Shown here: one piece after another, positions 1 through 8,650 of the stretch | Numbering within the stretch: the first letter of the stretch is position 1 | How the letters are laid out: every line of letters starts with the position of its first letter | DNA from: Chrysomallon squamiferum | Lineage: Eukaryota; Mollusca; Gastropoda; Neomphalida; Peltospiridae | Direction: 5' to 3' | DNA length: 13,500 bases | Assembly (NCBI GenBank): GCA_012295275.1 | Contig: CM022673.1 | Coordinates: 4,760,105 to 4,773,604 of the forward strand | Position numbers and translations under genes: made by a program | Notes under the pieces: model-generated | Database searches by the model: none | The model's input: the letters and a program-made list of their open reading frames with translations, nothing else | Told to the model about the DNA's origin: nothing

Positions 1-462
1 CACACAGAAACTAATAATGTCAGGAAGTTCATGTAAGTTCTTCAAATTAGCACCTCTCAAAGGATTAATTCCCTGAACAATAAAACTTTGTGAAAAGCAA
101 TAAATTATTAACCAACTGCCTTAATACATATGTAACAGATTTCGCTCCTAGCTGACAATGGATATTAAATCATAGTTAATATTTGATAAGAACAAGTAAT
201 GAAAAAATACTATTTTAGGAACACTTCATCTCTCGGGCAATGTTCATTTCCTCTGAATTATCAACTGAAAGCAAATTGTTCACTTTCTGTCTTGACAGAG
301 GCCATTGTGTCTGTTCACAATAAACAAATAAACAGAAGACGACAAAGGGACACAAACAATATTGCAAAGTGAATACACTAAGATGTCGTATTCTAGTGTA
401 CCTGCAGAAGTATATGAATTTAAAAAAGTTTTATAAAATTCTTTACCTTTCCAAGCTATTAT
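1..462. other. AT-rich non-coding DNA, no feature seen
   Basis: Mixed-composition AT-rich sequence with stops in all frames and no recognisable gene, RNA or repeat. It ends where the ATT-rich tract begins. Confidence 0.6.
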
Positions 463-531
463 TATTATATTTATTTATTTTTATTTTTATTATTATTATT
501 GTTATTATTATTATTATTTTTTTTTTTTTTT
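463..531. repeat. (ATT)n microsatellite ending in T15
   Basis: Imperfect ATT/TTTA repeat with one GTT interruption, running straight into fifteen T at 517-531. The 64-codon frame that crosses it (Leu/Ile/Phe only) is produced by the repeat and is not a gene. Confidence 0.9.
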
Positions 532-557
532 ACTGTTTTGGGTCTTCACTCATAATG

Positions 558-561
<4 letters not shown>

Positions 562-590
<29 letters not shown>
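562..590. repeat. poly(A) run of 29
   Basis: Uninterrupted A29, 30 bases after the T15 run at 517-531. The two could pair as a stem, and the spacer itself has a short CTTCA/TGAAG complement. It could also be the tail of an old retroposed copy, but nothing recognisable lies upstream. Confidence 0.9.
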
Positions 591-594
<4 letters not shown>

Positions 595-978
595 CTAACA
601 TTTATTTTTTGTAATTCCAAAATAATATTATACTGTCATTAATAACAAAGGCAGACAATAAAATAATTCCTTAAACTTCCACGTTGCTATTTTATTGTTT
701 CAGTGACCTATTTTTATTTATGATAAAGCAAGAAAACAATAATAACAATAATACTGTCCCAAATTTTCGTAATGCTGCCATTTTATCCATTCTCACCTGT
801 AGTGCAGACATCTTTACACATCTGGTGGACTGAAATCTGTGTATTTTCTAACAACATCAAAAGAAACTTTTCAATGAACTGGTCCATCCTAGATGTGATA
901 ATGTCATGATAACAGAAAAACTGATGTATGCAGATTTTTATAAAATTATGAATTTTGGGGTTTTATACTTCATTATTA
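591..978. other. AT-rich non-coding DNA, no feature seen
   Basis: No open frame of note and no tandem structure beyond a short AAT/AAC patch near 738-752. Confidence 0.55.
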
Positions 979-1051
979 AATAATAATAATAATAACAATA
1001 ATAATAATAATAATAACAACAACAACAACAATAACACACACACACACACAC
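979..1051. repeat. compound microsatellite (AAT)n-(AAC)n-(AC)n
   Basis: AAT repeats at about 979-1015 become AAC repeats at 1016-1031 and then (AC)9 at 1034-1051. Each block differs from its neighbour by a small change in the unit, as expected when point mutations in one array are spread by slippage. It is followed to 1140 by A-rich simple sequence. Confidence 0.92.
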
Positions 1052-1155
1052 AACAAATACAATTATAAAATAATAACAATAACCAAATAAAAAAAATTAA
1101 AAATCAAATCAAATAAAAAAAAATCAATATCAAAACATCATTTTGAAACAGGCAG

Positions 1156-1528
1156 AATATTATATTCACACTTTTTTCATATTATCATAGGTACACACTG
1201 AACAGTGGATTTCAGAGTAATATTACATTCACACTTTTTTCATATTATCATAGGTACACACTGAACAGTGGATTTCAGAGTAATATTACATTCACACTTT
1301 TTTCATATTATCATAGGTACACACTGAACAGTGGATTTCAGAGTAATATTACATTCACACTTTTTTCATATTATCATAGGTACACACTGAACAATGGATT
1401 TTAGAGTAATATTACATTCACACTTTTTTCATATTATCATAGGTACACACTGAACAATGGATTTTAGAGTAATATTACATTCACACTTTTTTCATATTAT
1501 CATAGGTACACATTGAACAATGGATTTT
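1156..1528. repeat. 63-bp minisatellite, six copies
   Basis: Six head-to-tail units start at 1156, 1219, 1282, 1345, 1408 and 1471; the last stops after about 58 bases. Units 2 and 3 are identical, as are units 4 and 5. Unit 1 differs from 2-3 by one base. Units 4-5 differ from 2-3 at two sites (ACAGTGG to ACAATGG, TTTCAG to TTTTAG), and unit 6 has one further change (CACTG to CATTG). All of these are C/T or G/A transitions. There are no spacers, so this is not a CRISPR array, and no long frame stays open. The high identity points to recent expansion and probable length polymorphism. Confidence 0.97.
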
Positions 1529-1887
1529 CTCTTTCACTGTTTTTCTGCACACAAAACAACATAACAGAATTGTGTGGAGTGCATGATGATAACTGTAACA
1601 TGTCTTCTGTCACTAAAAGGATAATGAACAAAAGGTGACAGGGTTACGTAACGTCTGATTATTAATTGAAAAAATCTCGTATAGAACTTAATTGGCTCAT
1701 ATTAAAGCCAGTACAAACCTGAGCAGGAAACTGATCAACATAATTATGTAACTAATGACATTATTTCCATCAGAAGAATCTATTGTGCTGTTTGTCAGTT
1801 ACCTAATGTACTGATTTGTTGAACAGAGATGAACATTTGTAAATATTTAATAGTAATTTGTGATCCTCTGAATTGTTGTTTTCTGTT
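1529..1887. other. AT-rich non-coding DNA, no feature seen
   Basis: Single-copy-looking sequence between the 63-bp array and the purine tract. Nothing in it can be identified. Confidence 0.55.
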
Positions 1888-1891
1888 GGGT

Positions 1892-1952
1892 GAAAAAAAA
1901 GAAGAAAAAAGTCAAAAAAAAGAAGAAAAGAAAAGTAAATTGAAATGAAATG
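1892..1952. repeat. purine-rich A/G tract
   Basis: Almost entirely A and G on the + strand, with two similar blocks of eight A followed by GAAGAAAA, then GAAAT repeats leading into the AAAT array. Low-complexity DNA. Confidence 0.8.
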
Positions 1953-2009
1953 AAATAAATAAATAAATAAATAAAATGTGTGTGTGTGTGTGTGTGTGTG
2001 CATGCGTGT
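1953..2009. repeat. compound microsatellite (AAAT)n-(TG)n
   Basis: (AAAT)n from about 1953 to 1975 is followed by (TG)12 at 1977-2000 and then CATGCGTGT. The alternating purine-pyrimidine stretch is of a kind able to adopt Z-DNA. The minus-strand 66-codon frame over it starts in the repeat (His-Thr repeats) and is an artefact. Confidence 0.92.
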
Positions 2010-2416
2010 AAAAAGACAAAATTAAATACAGTAAAAAAAACCCCAAAACTGTCAATAACAAACTCATAAAATCCATAATTTCAGTCCACATTTATATTCT
2101 GATGACAAAATATAGAACAATATGAAAAAAATACCAAAGAAAACAACAAATGTTCTCAAAAGAAGCACACACACAAAAAGTACTTTGACAAAAATAGCTA
2201 AATTTTGCTAATAATATTTTACAGAATAAAAACAAATAAGCTGATGTTTCAGATATTTTATTTAATATTTAAATAACCTTTTTCTCTAAATGTATTTGAA
2301 AACCATCAAAAACCTTAATTAAATCAAATGAAATAGGAAAAAGAGGAAAAAAAGAGAGAGAGAAAAAAAAAGAGTTAAAACAACAAATTCAAACTATAAA
2401 AGGATAAGTTAAAAAG

Positions 2417-2418
<2 letters not shown>
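2010..2418. other. A-rich non-coding DNA with purine tract
   Basis: A-rich sequence with no gene signal. A purine-only segment at about 2337-2375 includes a short (GA)n stretch. Confidence 0.55.
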
Positions 2419-2453
<35 letters not shown>

Positions 2454-2458
2454 AACAA

Positions 2459-2492
<34 letters not shown>
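2419..2492. repeat. mirrored poly(T)28 / poly(A)33 pair
   Basis: T28 at 2419-2446 and A33 at 2460-2492 are separated by 13 bases. The two runs are complementary, so this is a potential 28-bp foldback with a 13-nt loop. Run lengths may be affected by sequencing or assembly error, as for any long homopolymer. Confidence 0.93.
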
Positions 2493-2495
<3 letters not shown>

Positions 2496-3384
2496 CTAAA
2501 AAGTCCTTTCTGAATTTCAATCCCCTTGTGGTGACAATCAAATACAAACTGTTTTCTAAGAATCACCATTAAATCATTAAACAACAACAAAAAAACAAAA
2601 TGGTGACAAACAAAGCATAAAGCTTTGACTTGTTATAATCTAATTTTCTTCTGCTTCGGGAATTACAGACACAGCTCTGACTGTTTCGGTTCATTAGGGA
2701 ATGCACTCTGATGAAAACAAACTGCCAAATCAAGTGACACTGACATGTCATAATCTTGTGTTTATTCACACAGAAGGAACTAGATGGTGTGATATGAATA
2801 AAATATTTATGTAACTGTAAAGAGAACAGACATGTTGCTGAGAGCTGTGTGTTTTAATTATTGAAAATTCCTCCATGCAGCAAACTTCAGTTTTTGTGAC
2901 CCGTTACACTGAATAAAGTCTCAAGTCTCTTGGCAGAGTATTGAGTTTAGCCAGCAACAGTGGGGTGATACAGACATTTAAATGTTTATATTTCATTAAA
3001 AATGGGTTTATATATATATACACACTTTATCTTTTATCCAGTGAACTTTTATGAATACTGTTTTTTGTGGGTTTGCCGTATCTTTAAAACTAAATGTGAT
3101 GCAGGGATGAATGAATATCAAAATGAAGCTTGTGAAGTTAGGAATCTGACAACATTCATAAATCTAATGAGTTATAATTCTACTTAAAGACCTGGTTCTG
3201 TCTGACAGGTCATATGTGAATGTCCAAAATTATTTAAACCTAGTATTTCAGATTAGCAATTCCGATACTAGTCATTTTAGAATGAAAATATTAAATTCAC
3301 TCTGGTGTGCTAATTTTAACAGAATAAGAAACCAAAAAGTGTACTGAAGGATGTCTGGAAAAATATTTGAACAAAAAAGATGAA
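2493..3384. other. AT-rich non-coding DNA, no gene seen
   Basis: About 900 bases without recognisable features. A short (TA)n(CA)n stretch lies at about 3009-3026. Small inverted pairs occur (GACCTG at 3189 with CAGGTC at 3206; CTAGTAT at 3240 with ATACTAG near 3264), which is within chance for this length. The frames at 2569-2769 (minus) and 3002-3187 (plus) have no recognisable protein features. Confidence 0.5.
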
Positions 3385-3460
3385 AAACAACAACAACTTA
3401 AGACAAACAAACAAAAACAAACAACAGAAATGAACAAAATCAACAACAACAACAAAAAAC
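3385..3460. repeat. AAC-type simple repeat
   Basis: Imperfect (AAC)n/(AAAC)n sequence, best preserved at about 3441-3455. Confidence 0.85.
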
Positions 3461-3957
3461 TTTTGTAAATTTCTTTTTTTTCTTCCAGTCAATTCTCAAA
3501 TGACCCAGCTAAATAAGAATTTCAGGATTAGATCCCACTATCTAACAGGTTATCAACAATCAATTGTCAATAAAAATGGGTTATAGGAACTGATGCTATT
3601 CCCTTCCAATTACCAACAACTGCTTCTGGTTAACACAGTCCACTGTTATTAGCTACTGATTTTGTAAAAAAAAAAAGACAGTGTGAAGATTTGATCTTGT
3701 CACCAAACAGATTTTCTTTATTGTACCAAAATGTGTTTTATATCCAGCAGCAAGTAAAATTAATTTAAAAAAAAAAAAGTAGATGAAGATAAAATGGAGG
3801 CAAGGACCTTAATAAGATAAGAAGGAGTTAAATAAACCTAGCTAACAGGATTTCAACCTTGTTAGATGATTCTGAAAACAAATACTTTTTTCTTTGTTTC
3901 CTTTCATTTTTCTTGGATGTACACAGAATGACATTAAACAGCTTTTGTAACAGCATG
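3461..3957. other. AT-rich non-coding DNA, no feature seen
   Basis: Nothing beyond short A runs at about 3667 and 3767. Confidence 0.5.
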
Positions 3958-3982
3958 TTTTTTTTTTTTTTTTTTTTTTTTT
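3958..3982. repeat. poly(T) run of 25
   Basis: Uninterrupted T25. On the minus strand it is the source of the lysine-rich stretch of a 69-codon frame (3842-4051), which is not a credible gene. Confidence 0.92.
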
Positions 3983-4363
3983 GCCAATTTGGAATTTAGA
4001 ATTTAATTTTTTTTTAAATATATATATTTTTTTGCAATTCTTCTGTTTCATGTTCTACAATATTTTTATTTTGTTCCTATCATTTTCTTCTTTATGGTTA
4101 ATAAAATTTATTCTCGATGCTAATTAAAACCAAAAAAGAAACTGAAACACAATTTTATGCTTTTAAACAGAAAAATAAATGAAGTTAACAGAATTTCAAA
4201 ACATTTTAAAACAAATTGTTTATTTATAACACACAAGCTATACTGAAATAAGAATACATTTCTACTATTTGCGATGCATTCTTGTCTTTTTAAAGAAACT
4301 GTTTTTTGTTTTTTTAATATACTGTAATTTTACTATTAATATTATTATTATTTTTTTGAACTT
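3983..4363. other. AT-rich non-coding DNA, T-rich toward its end
   Basis: No gene signal. T-rich from about 4288 to 4357, then switching sharply to A-rich on the same strand at 4364. Confidence 0.5.
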
Positions 4364-4500
4364 TAAAAAAAAAAAAGAAAAAAAAAGAAACAAACAAATA
4401 AATAAATAAAATTAAATAAAAATTAAATACAAATTAAAAATTAAAAGATAACAAACAAAAAAGCAATAATAACAATAAAATAAATAAACAAATTTTAATT
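4364..4500. repeat. A-rich low-complexity block with (AAAT)n
   Basis: Long A runs broken by G, then AAAC, AAAT and TTAAAT units. Imperfect simple sequence with no gene. Confidence 0.85.
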
Positions 4501-5483
4501 TCAGATACAATTTTTACAAAACACATCACTTATTTTTTAAATTAGAACTAAATTAATGAAAAATAATAATAATAAAAAATACACCCCAATATTAGTTTAA
4601 AAGAAACTTAAAATATTTTTATTGACTTACATAATATATCACAATTTTCTGTTAATGAAAATTACCAGTTACTCTTATTAAATGTTTAATAAGTATCTTC
4701 CTTGATAGAAAGAAGTACATTTATATATTTATTTAATATAATGGTACAAATAAGACATCTTTTATATATAAAGAGTGATGCCAAAATGTGATTTTCAAAA
4801 TTAGTTTGAAAAGTTACAACATCATTGCAATTTATACCATTACATCTTTTATTCAGTTTCAACAGGCCAAATATATAATAAAAGGAACAACATTTGGTAA
4901 ACAAACAAAAGTATTTTGATTTCATTTGGTATAAATTTATAACAGGGAGATTTTTTTTCATATTCAGTGCTCCCACCTTCAAAGATGGAGGAAAATAAAA
5001 AAATGAAGAGTTGATAAACTGTGATTGATTAATTTATTAAAAGGATGCACATACACTGTTGTATCAGCGTAACTGAACACCAGAAACTGAATTAGCCAAG
5101 GTTTTCTTTTTTTTGTCCACAATCATCTATTTTCATCATCTTCCTCCTTCTGAATACAGGATAACATTACAAAGATAATTACTTCCTTGCTGAATACCAC
5201 ACAGGTGAAACATTCATTTATTTACACATGCACAACTCACCACAAAGCTTTAAACCTTAAAACTGCTCAGTTTTCCTGAGATTGGCATTTTCCTGTCTTC
5301 AAAGATGACACCATCATGTGTGGGTTGTCCCAGTTTGCACTGCATGACGGCCATTTTGTTTTCCTAAGTCTTTGTGATTAATGAATGTTGTAAATACTGA
5401 TACGTGTTTTGAATTCTTGAAATTTCTTCCATTATCTGTATTTGTTTATTTACTTATATACATGCCTATATTCTATCTTGATG
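4501..5483. other. AT-rich non-coding DNA
   Basis: No recognisable gene. The longest frame here, 98 codons on the minus strand at 4686-4982, gives a Lys/Asn/Ile/Leu/Phe-rich sequence with scattered cysteines but no domain, signal peptide or family resemblance I can name. Frames of this size are expected by chance. A pair of splice-like sites is reported separately at 5160-5204. Confidence 0.5.
5160..5204 (+). other. candidate 45-nt micro-exon (weak)
   Basis: A pyrimidine-rich run (about 5136-5150) ends in ATACAG at 5159, a plausible 3' splice site. 45 bases later, CACACAG is followed by GTGAAA, a moderate 5' splice site. The 45 bases are open in the first frame (Asp-Asn-Ile-Thr at the start, Asn-Thr-Thr-Gln at the end) and divisible by three. 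No partner exons are visible, and such pairs arise by chance in this much sequence. Confidence 0.12.
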
Positions 5484-5527
5484 TCTTTCTGTCTTTTTGT
5501 CTGTCTGTCTATTTGTCTATCTGTCTC
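5484..5527. repeat. imperfect (CTGT)n tract
   Basis: CTGT/CTTT/CTAT tetranucleotides, with the purest core at about 5501-5510. It relates in type to the larger array at 8560-8640. Confidence 0.85.
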
Positions 5528-5650
5528 TTTTACATTTATAACATTTTTATTTATATAACAGAGTAATTTTGTCTAATGAAATATATTTTAAAAAGAAGAT
5601 ATCCTGCTAAGACCCAACTACACACACCATACGAGAGACAATCTTAAAAA

Positions 5651-5768
5651 TGTATTCAGTACTAGGCTTGTGCGAAAAATCTTAAATAAGATAAATAAGA
5701 ACTGAAATCTAATTATCAAGTCTGAAAATTTCCTAAGAAACAAATGTTTTATATATATAAAATTATAA
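5651..5768 (+). repeat. dispersed repeat, copy 1 (partner 11119-11232)
   Basis: Aligns in the same orientation with 11119-11232 over about 115 bases. Shared blocks in order are GCTTGTGCGAAAAATC-like, AAATAAGATAAATAA, GAAATCTAATTATCA and TAAGAAACAA, followed by a TATATAT stretch. Differences are scattered substitutions and short indels, as in old copies of an interspersed element. I do not recognise the family. It has no visible coding capacity, and no target-site duplication is clear. Confidence 0.75.
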
Positions 5769-6170
5769 TAATTCATATCACGAAAAACAGTGGTCAATCC
5801 TGAAAAAGATTCAGTGAAGCCAGTATCATGTTGAGATTGGTACTGCTCATCCCTAATTCAACTCAAAAACTATTGGAAGTGTGGATATGTGGGCTATGTA
5901 CTGTTATGGCAAAATGAACTGAATAATCCTTCAATATACATGAAATATTAACAGTGACACTAGTAGCTAGAGAACTCAATACAGTTTTCATAGTGGGATG
6001 TTTCGGGTTTTAGCCGATGTTCACAATGAGGGGATTTCTAGGAGAAGGCTTAAATAATAGTGACACTATTTGAGTAACAGTTGGTTTCCTCATTTACACC
6101 TAGAATAAACAAGAACTGTATAATCAACATTTGTATGTTTATTAAATTTACAGTTATAGTTTCTTTAACA
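5769..6170. other. non-coding DNA, slightly higher GC
   Basis: No gene signal. Contains a 15-bp interrupted palindrome at 6056-6070 (AATAGTG-A-CACTATT), and a related AGTGACACTA string near 5953. Confidence 0.5.
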
Positions 6171-6219
6171 TTTTTATGCTTAAATTGTAATAGTAAATAT
6201 TATAATTTAAGCAAAAAAA
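6171..6219. repeat. AT-rich inverted repeat (hairpin)
   Basis: Left arm 6177-6191 and right arm 6199-6213 are complementary over 15 bp, with one G/T wobble and a 7-nt loop (AGTAAAT). After one A/A mismatch the pairing continues with T5 at 6171-6175 and A5 at 6215-6219. It could be a remnant of a miniature inverted-repeat element or a chance AT palindrome. It is short and AT-rich for a microRNA precursor. Confidence 0.8.
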
Positions 6220-6369
6220 CAACAACAAAATCCCATAAAAAACCCACAAAAACAAAACAAAAAACACTTGATGTTGTATATTCGGTAGTTTAGCTTCACA
6301 TTCATTGTCTGTTGTGTTCACTAAATGGCCTTGAACACCTATTTTAAATTCAATTATCTTTGTACTCAG

Positions 6370-6403
6370 ATTGGATGGCTTCACAAAAAGAAAAGCCTCT
6401 AAG
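6370..6403 (+). other. candidate 34-nt micro-exon with consensus donor (weak)
   Basis: ATCTTTGTACTCAG ends at 6369, an acceptable 3' splice site. 34 bases later AAG is followed by GTAAGT at 6404-6409, the textbook metazoan 5' splice site. One frame is open (starting at the second base, Leu-Asp-Gly-Phe-Thr and ending Ala-Ser-Lys), and the segment has higher GC than its flanks. No neighbouring exon could be assigned, so this remains a signal rather than a gene. Confidence 0.18.
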
Positions 6404-7152
6404 GTAAGTTTATTAAAAATACAGTTTTGTATTCATAAACATCATCAAGAACAAATATTTTTCTCTGAATGTTTTTTGATGACTCAGAATATCTACCGAG
6501 AAGCCATAAGAAAGAATGGTTTCATCCTAATATCAGCAATATGAAAGGTCTTTAAAACGGTCGCTGATTACACAAAATAGGTCAAACAGGTACTTCTGTT
6601 TTTTTTAACATACACTTCTTTTGGAACAAAACATTGATATCATCATCCTTGTTAACCACTCCTTAAAGAATTCAGTTGGTGACCGTCATTGAAACTATCT
6701 ACAGCCATTAGAAACAAAATAATAATAAAAAATAATAGTCTATTTTTTATTTTTTAGAAGCAATGAAACCTCTTGTGGTTAACTTGTCAATACATTATTT
6801 AAAATGAATCTTTTGCCAAGTGCAAATTTAACATCAAAACTAATAAAAAAAAATATTTTTTATTTTCAAGAACAATGTTAATCAGACATTAGGGATAACG
6901 ATCCTAAGAATTTCTCTCTATTTTTTCTTTTTAAAAAAAAATAAAACCAACTGTAATTTTTAAATTTCCCATTAAACAGTTATAAATTATAAATGTTTCT
7001 CAACAAGTACTTCTGAAACTATTTCAGTGTCTTTCACCTTCAGGTTTATATCACAAAATGTCATTCATCTGTGACTAAATAATTTCACTAAGATTTTGCT
7101 TATGTTTACCTAAGTTTCATTCAGTACCCACAGAATGTTGTTTCTCCTTACC

Positions 7153-7181
7153 TTCTTGCAGTGCTTTCAGAAGTACTATTC
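7153..7181 (-). other. candidate minus-strand 29-nt exon (weak)
   Basis: On the minus strand, GAAG is followed by GTAAGG (a strong donor whose GT is at about 7151-7152). 29 bases upstream is GACATTTTAG, a possible acceptor. The segment between is open in one frame. The acceptor lacks a clear pyrimidine tract and there is no supporting context. Confidence 0.08.
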
Positions 7182-7239
7182 TAAAATGTCAAAATATCTA
7201 TAAACTTCATCTCTGATTGTGTATTTTAAATTTGTTACC

Positions 7240-7600
7240 ATTTAACATTGTTCTTTTCCTTTTATTTTTCAGTAATAAAGAATTGTTCAGAAATCCCTTT
7301 ATTATAAGATTTCAAAATAAGACAAAATTTTGTTTTTATTTTACTACAGTATTCATCTGATAGGGTCCTTTTTTTTTTTTTTTTATAAATTATTATTATC
7401 TTTTTAATCATTTTATTTTTGTCTTTTTTCATTGTTAGTAATACAATTCACTTGATATGGATATTATTAAATTGTACTTAACTGAAGGTTGACTGAAATA
7501 GGTTCTTGGTTTTTATTATTATTATTTTAAAACTTTATTTTTTTAAAGAAATAAAATTAAAACTGGAAGGAAGGTAATTTTATTTAATAATGCACTCAGT
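7240..7600 (-). repeat. dispersed repeat in inverted pair, arm 1
   Basis: The reverse complement aligns with 9350-9720. The clearest part is 7300-7515: ATTCATCTGATAGGGTCCTT at 7351-7370 is an exact complement of the AAGGACCCTATCAGATGAAT at 9574-9593. CATTGTTAGTA, CACTTGATA and CCAAGAAC-like blocks also correspond in order. This copy has T16 (7369-7384) where the other has only four bases of the run, and it lacks a ~20-base segment present in arm 2. The outer ends are blurred. I do not recognise the family. Confidence 0.8.
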
Positions 7601-7621
7601 GTTATGGTTATATAACACTGA
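7596..7621. repeat. 10-bp-stem hairpin
   Basis: TCAGTGTTAT at 7596-7605 and ATAACACTGA at 7612-7621 are perfectly complementary with a 6-nt loop. It sits at the inner edge of the inverted-pair arm and has no intact counterpart at the inner edge of the other arm. Confidence 0.85.
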
Positions 7622-8280
7622 ACATGTGGTTATGAATCACTTAAAACACAAAATAGGAATTCTGTTGTAGGGATGACAACAAACATTTCAAACTTTCCAG
7701 CAATAGCAAAACCAGCATCTTAGCATTAAGTATTTTTTGACTGATTAACAAAAACCAACCACAGAAATTAATTTCTATTGTTTTTACATATAACATGAAT
7801 AAAAAGAAAAGAAAATGAGACCTGAAGATGTATATGAGATTGTTAAAATAAGTAATAATTTAAAATTACAGACTATACCAAATATAAAAAGCAACCCAGC
7901 TGATCAATAAATAAAGTTAAAAAAGCATTCATTATCTAAATCATCCAAAATACAAGAGCAGACAATTAAAAAAACCAGTATGTGGGTTATGTAAATTGTA
8001 GTTTAAGACAATCAAATACTGAGATTCCAGACTGCTGATCTTGTGTTCAAATGTCAAGTCAATTCAAAATTGACTTTTATCAGGATGATTTGAAGCATGT
8101 TCTCATCAAGATTCCCCTCAGACTGCATCAGACAGAAATTGAATATGTATATTTTGATACATATCTTCAGATGAAATTCCAAGATTGTTTAGCAGAAAAA
8201 CAGAAACTTTGTTTGAAAAAAGTCAGTAAAAAAAAAAAATCAATCCTTTTCCAAAAATGAATTGTATATGCAAATTGCTT
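7622..8280. other. AT-rich non-coding DNA
   Basis: No recognised gene. A 69-codon plus-strand frame at 8051-8260 has a more balanced residue mix than its peers (Asp, Gln, His, Lys, Tyr early, then a Lys-rich tail from an A run). It shows no motif I can name and no flanking exon, so I do not call it. Confidence 0.5.
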
Positions 8281-8545
8281 CTAATCAAGGCTGTGGAGCT
8301 GTTATTCCAAACAAAAATGGGCAGACAGAGAAGCAATAGATTCAAACACAAGGTAATCCAGAGAAAATTTTGTGACATGAAGTCTGGGATGTGAAGACAG
8401 TGTTACTAGCCTATCTAGGTATTGCTGCCTTGTCATGGGTTACTCTTTGCCAAATGCAGCAAAAAGTCTTTGCATGCACCCTCCCATAGATGGGATGTGA
8501 AAACACAATGACCTTAAGCTATCTAAATGAAATGTAGGAAAATCA
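8281..8545. other. relatively GC-rich patch with internal duplication
   Basis: By eye about 40% G+C, above its surroundings. GGGATGTGAAGACAG at 8386 and GGGATGTGAAAACAC at 8492 begin two diverged copies of a ~35-base segment ending in CTATCTA, 106 bases apart. The composition and duplication suggest an old inserted element or a former exon, but no open frame or family is evident. Confidence 0.4.
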
Positions 8546-8559
8546 CTTAGTACACACAT

Positions 8560-8640
8560 GTATCTATCTATATCTGTCTGTCTGCCTGCCTGCCTGCCTG
8601 CCCTACCTACCTGCCTACCTGCCTATCTATTCATAGATAC
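8560..8640. repeat. compound tetranucleotide array TATC-TGTC-TGCC-TACC
   Basis: (TATC)n passes to (TGTC)3, (TGCC)5, then TACC/TGCC mixtures and back to TATC. The array is bounded by inverted 8-mers, GTATCTAT at 8560-8567 and ATAGATAC at 8633-8640, and followed by a short CA tract to about 8650. Confidence 0.93.
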
Positions 8641-8650
8641 ACACACAACA

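Larger units (their letters stand above)
6220..7239. other. AT-rich non-coding DNA
   Basis: No gene recognised. Splice-like signals are listed separately at 6370-6403 and at 7153-7181 on the minus strand. The overlapping 70- and 76-codon frames between 6081 and 6384 have no protein-like features. Confidence 0.5.

Noticed and set aside
369-563. 64-codon plus-strand frame with a hydrophobic stretch
   Set aside because: The hydrophobic run is the translation of an ATT/T microsatellite.
562-590. poly(A) tail of a processed pseudogene
   Set aside because: The upstream sequence shows no coding remnant, no target duplication was found, and many other A runs occur in the window.
1156-1528. CRISPR-like array
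   Set aside because: Units abut directly with no unique spacers, are longer than CRISPR repeats, and the context is eukaryotic. The same applies to 9981-10660.
1892-1952. purine tract as a triplex-forming regulatory element
   Set aside because: Purine-rich simple sequence is common here and is not a mirror repeat of convincing length.
3189-3270. small inverted pairs GACCTG/CAGGTC and CTAGTAT/ATACTAG
   Set aside because: Six- and seven-base stems are expected by chance over this length.
4686-4982. 98-codon minus-strand frame as a gene
   Set aside because: Composition mirrors AT-rich DNA, with no motif, signal peptide or family resemblance and no supporting splice context.
6056-6070. palindrome AATAGTG-A-CACTATT as an operator-like site
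   Set aside because: A single short palindrome in AT-rich DNA with no gene nearby; a related string near 5953 is not palindromic.
8051-8260. 69-codon plus-strand frame as a gene or exon
   Set aside because: More protein-like composition than its peers, but short, with a tail encoded by an A run and no convincing splice sites or known domain.
8407-8450. tRNA or tRNA-derived SINE promoter (TAGCCTATCTAGG resembling an A box)
   Set aside because: No matching B box at a suitable distance and no cloverleaf could be drawn.
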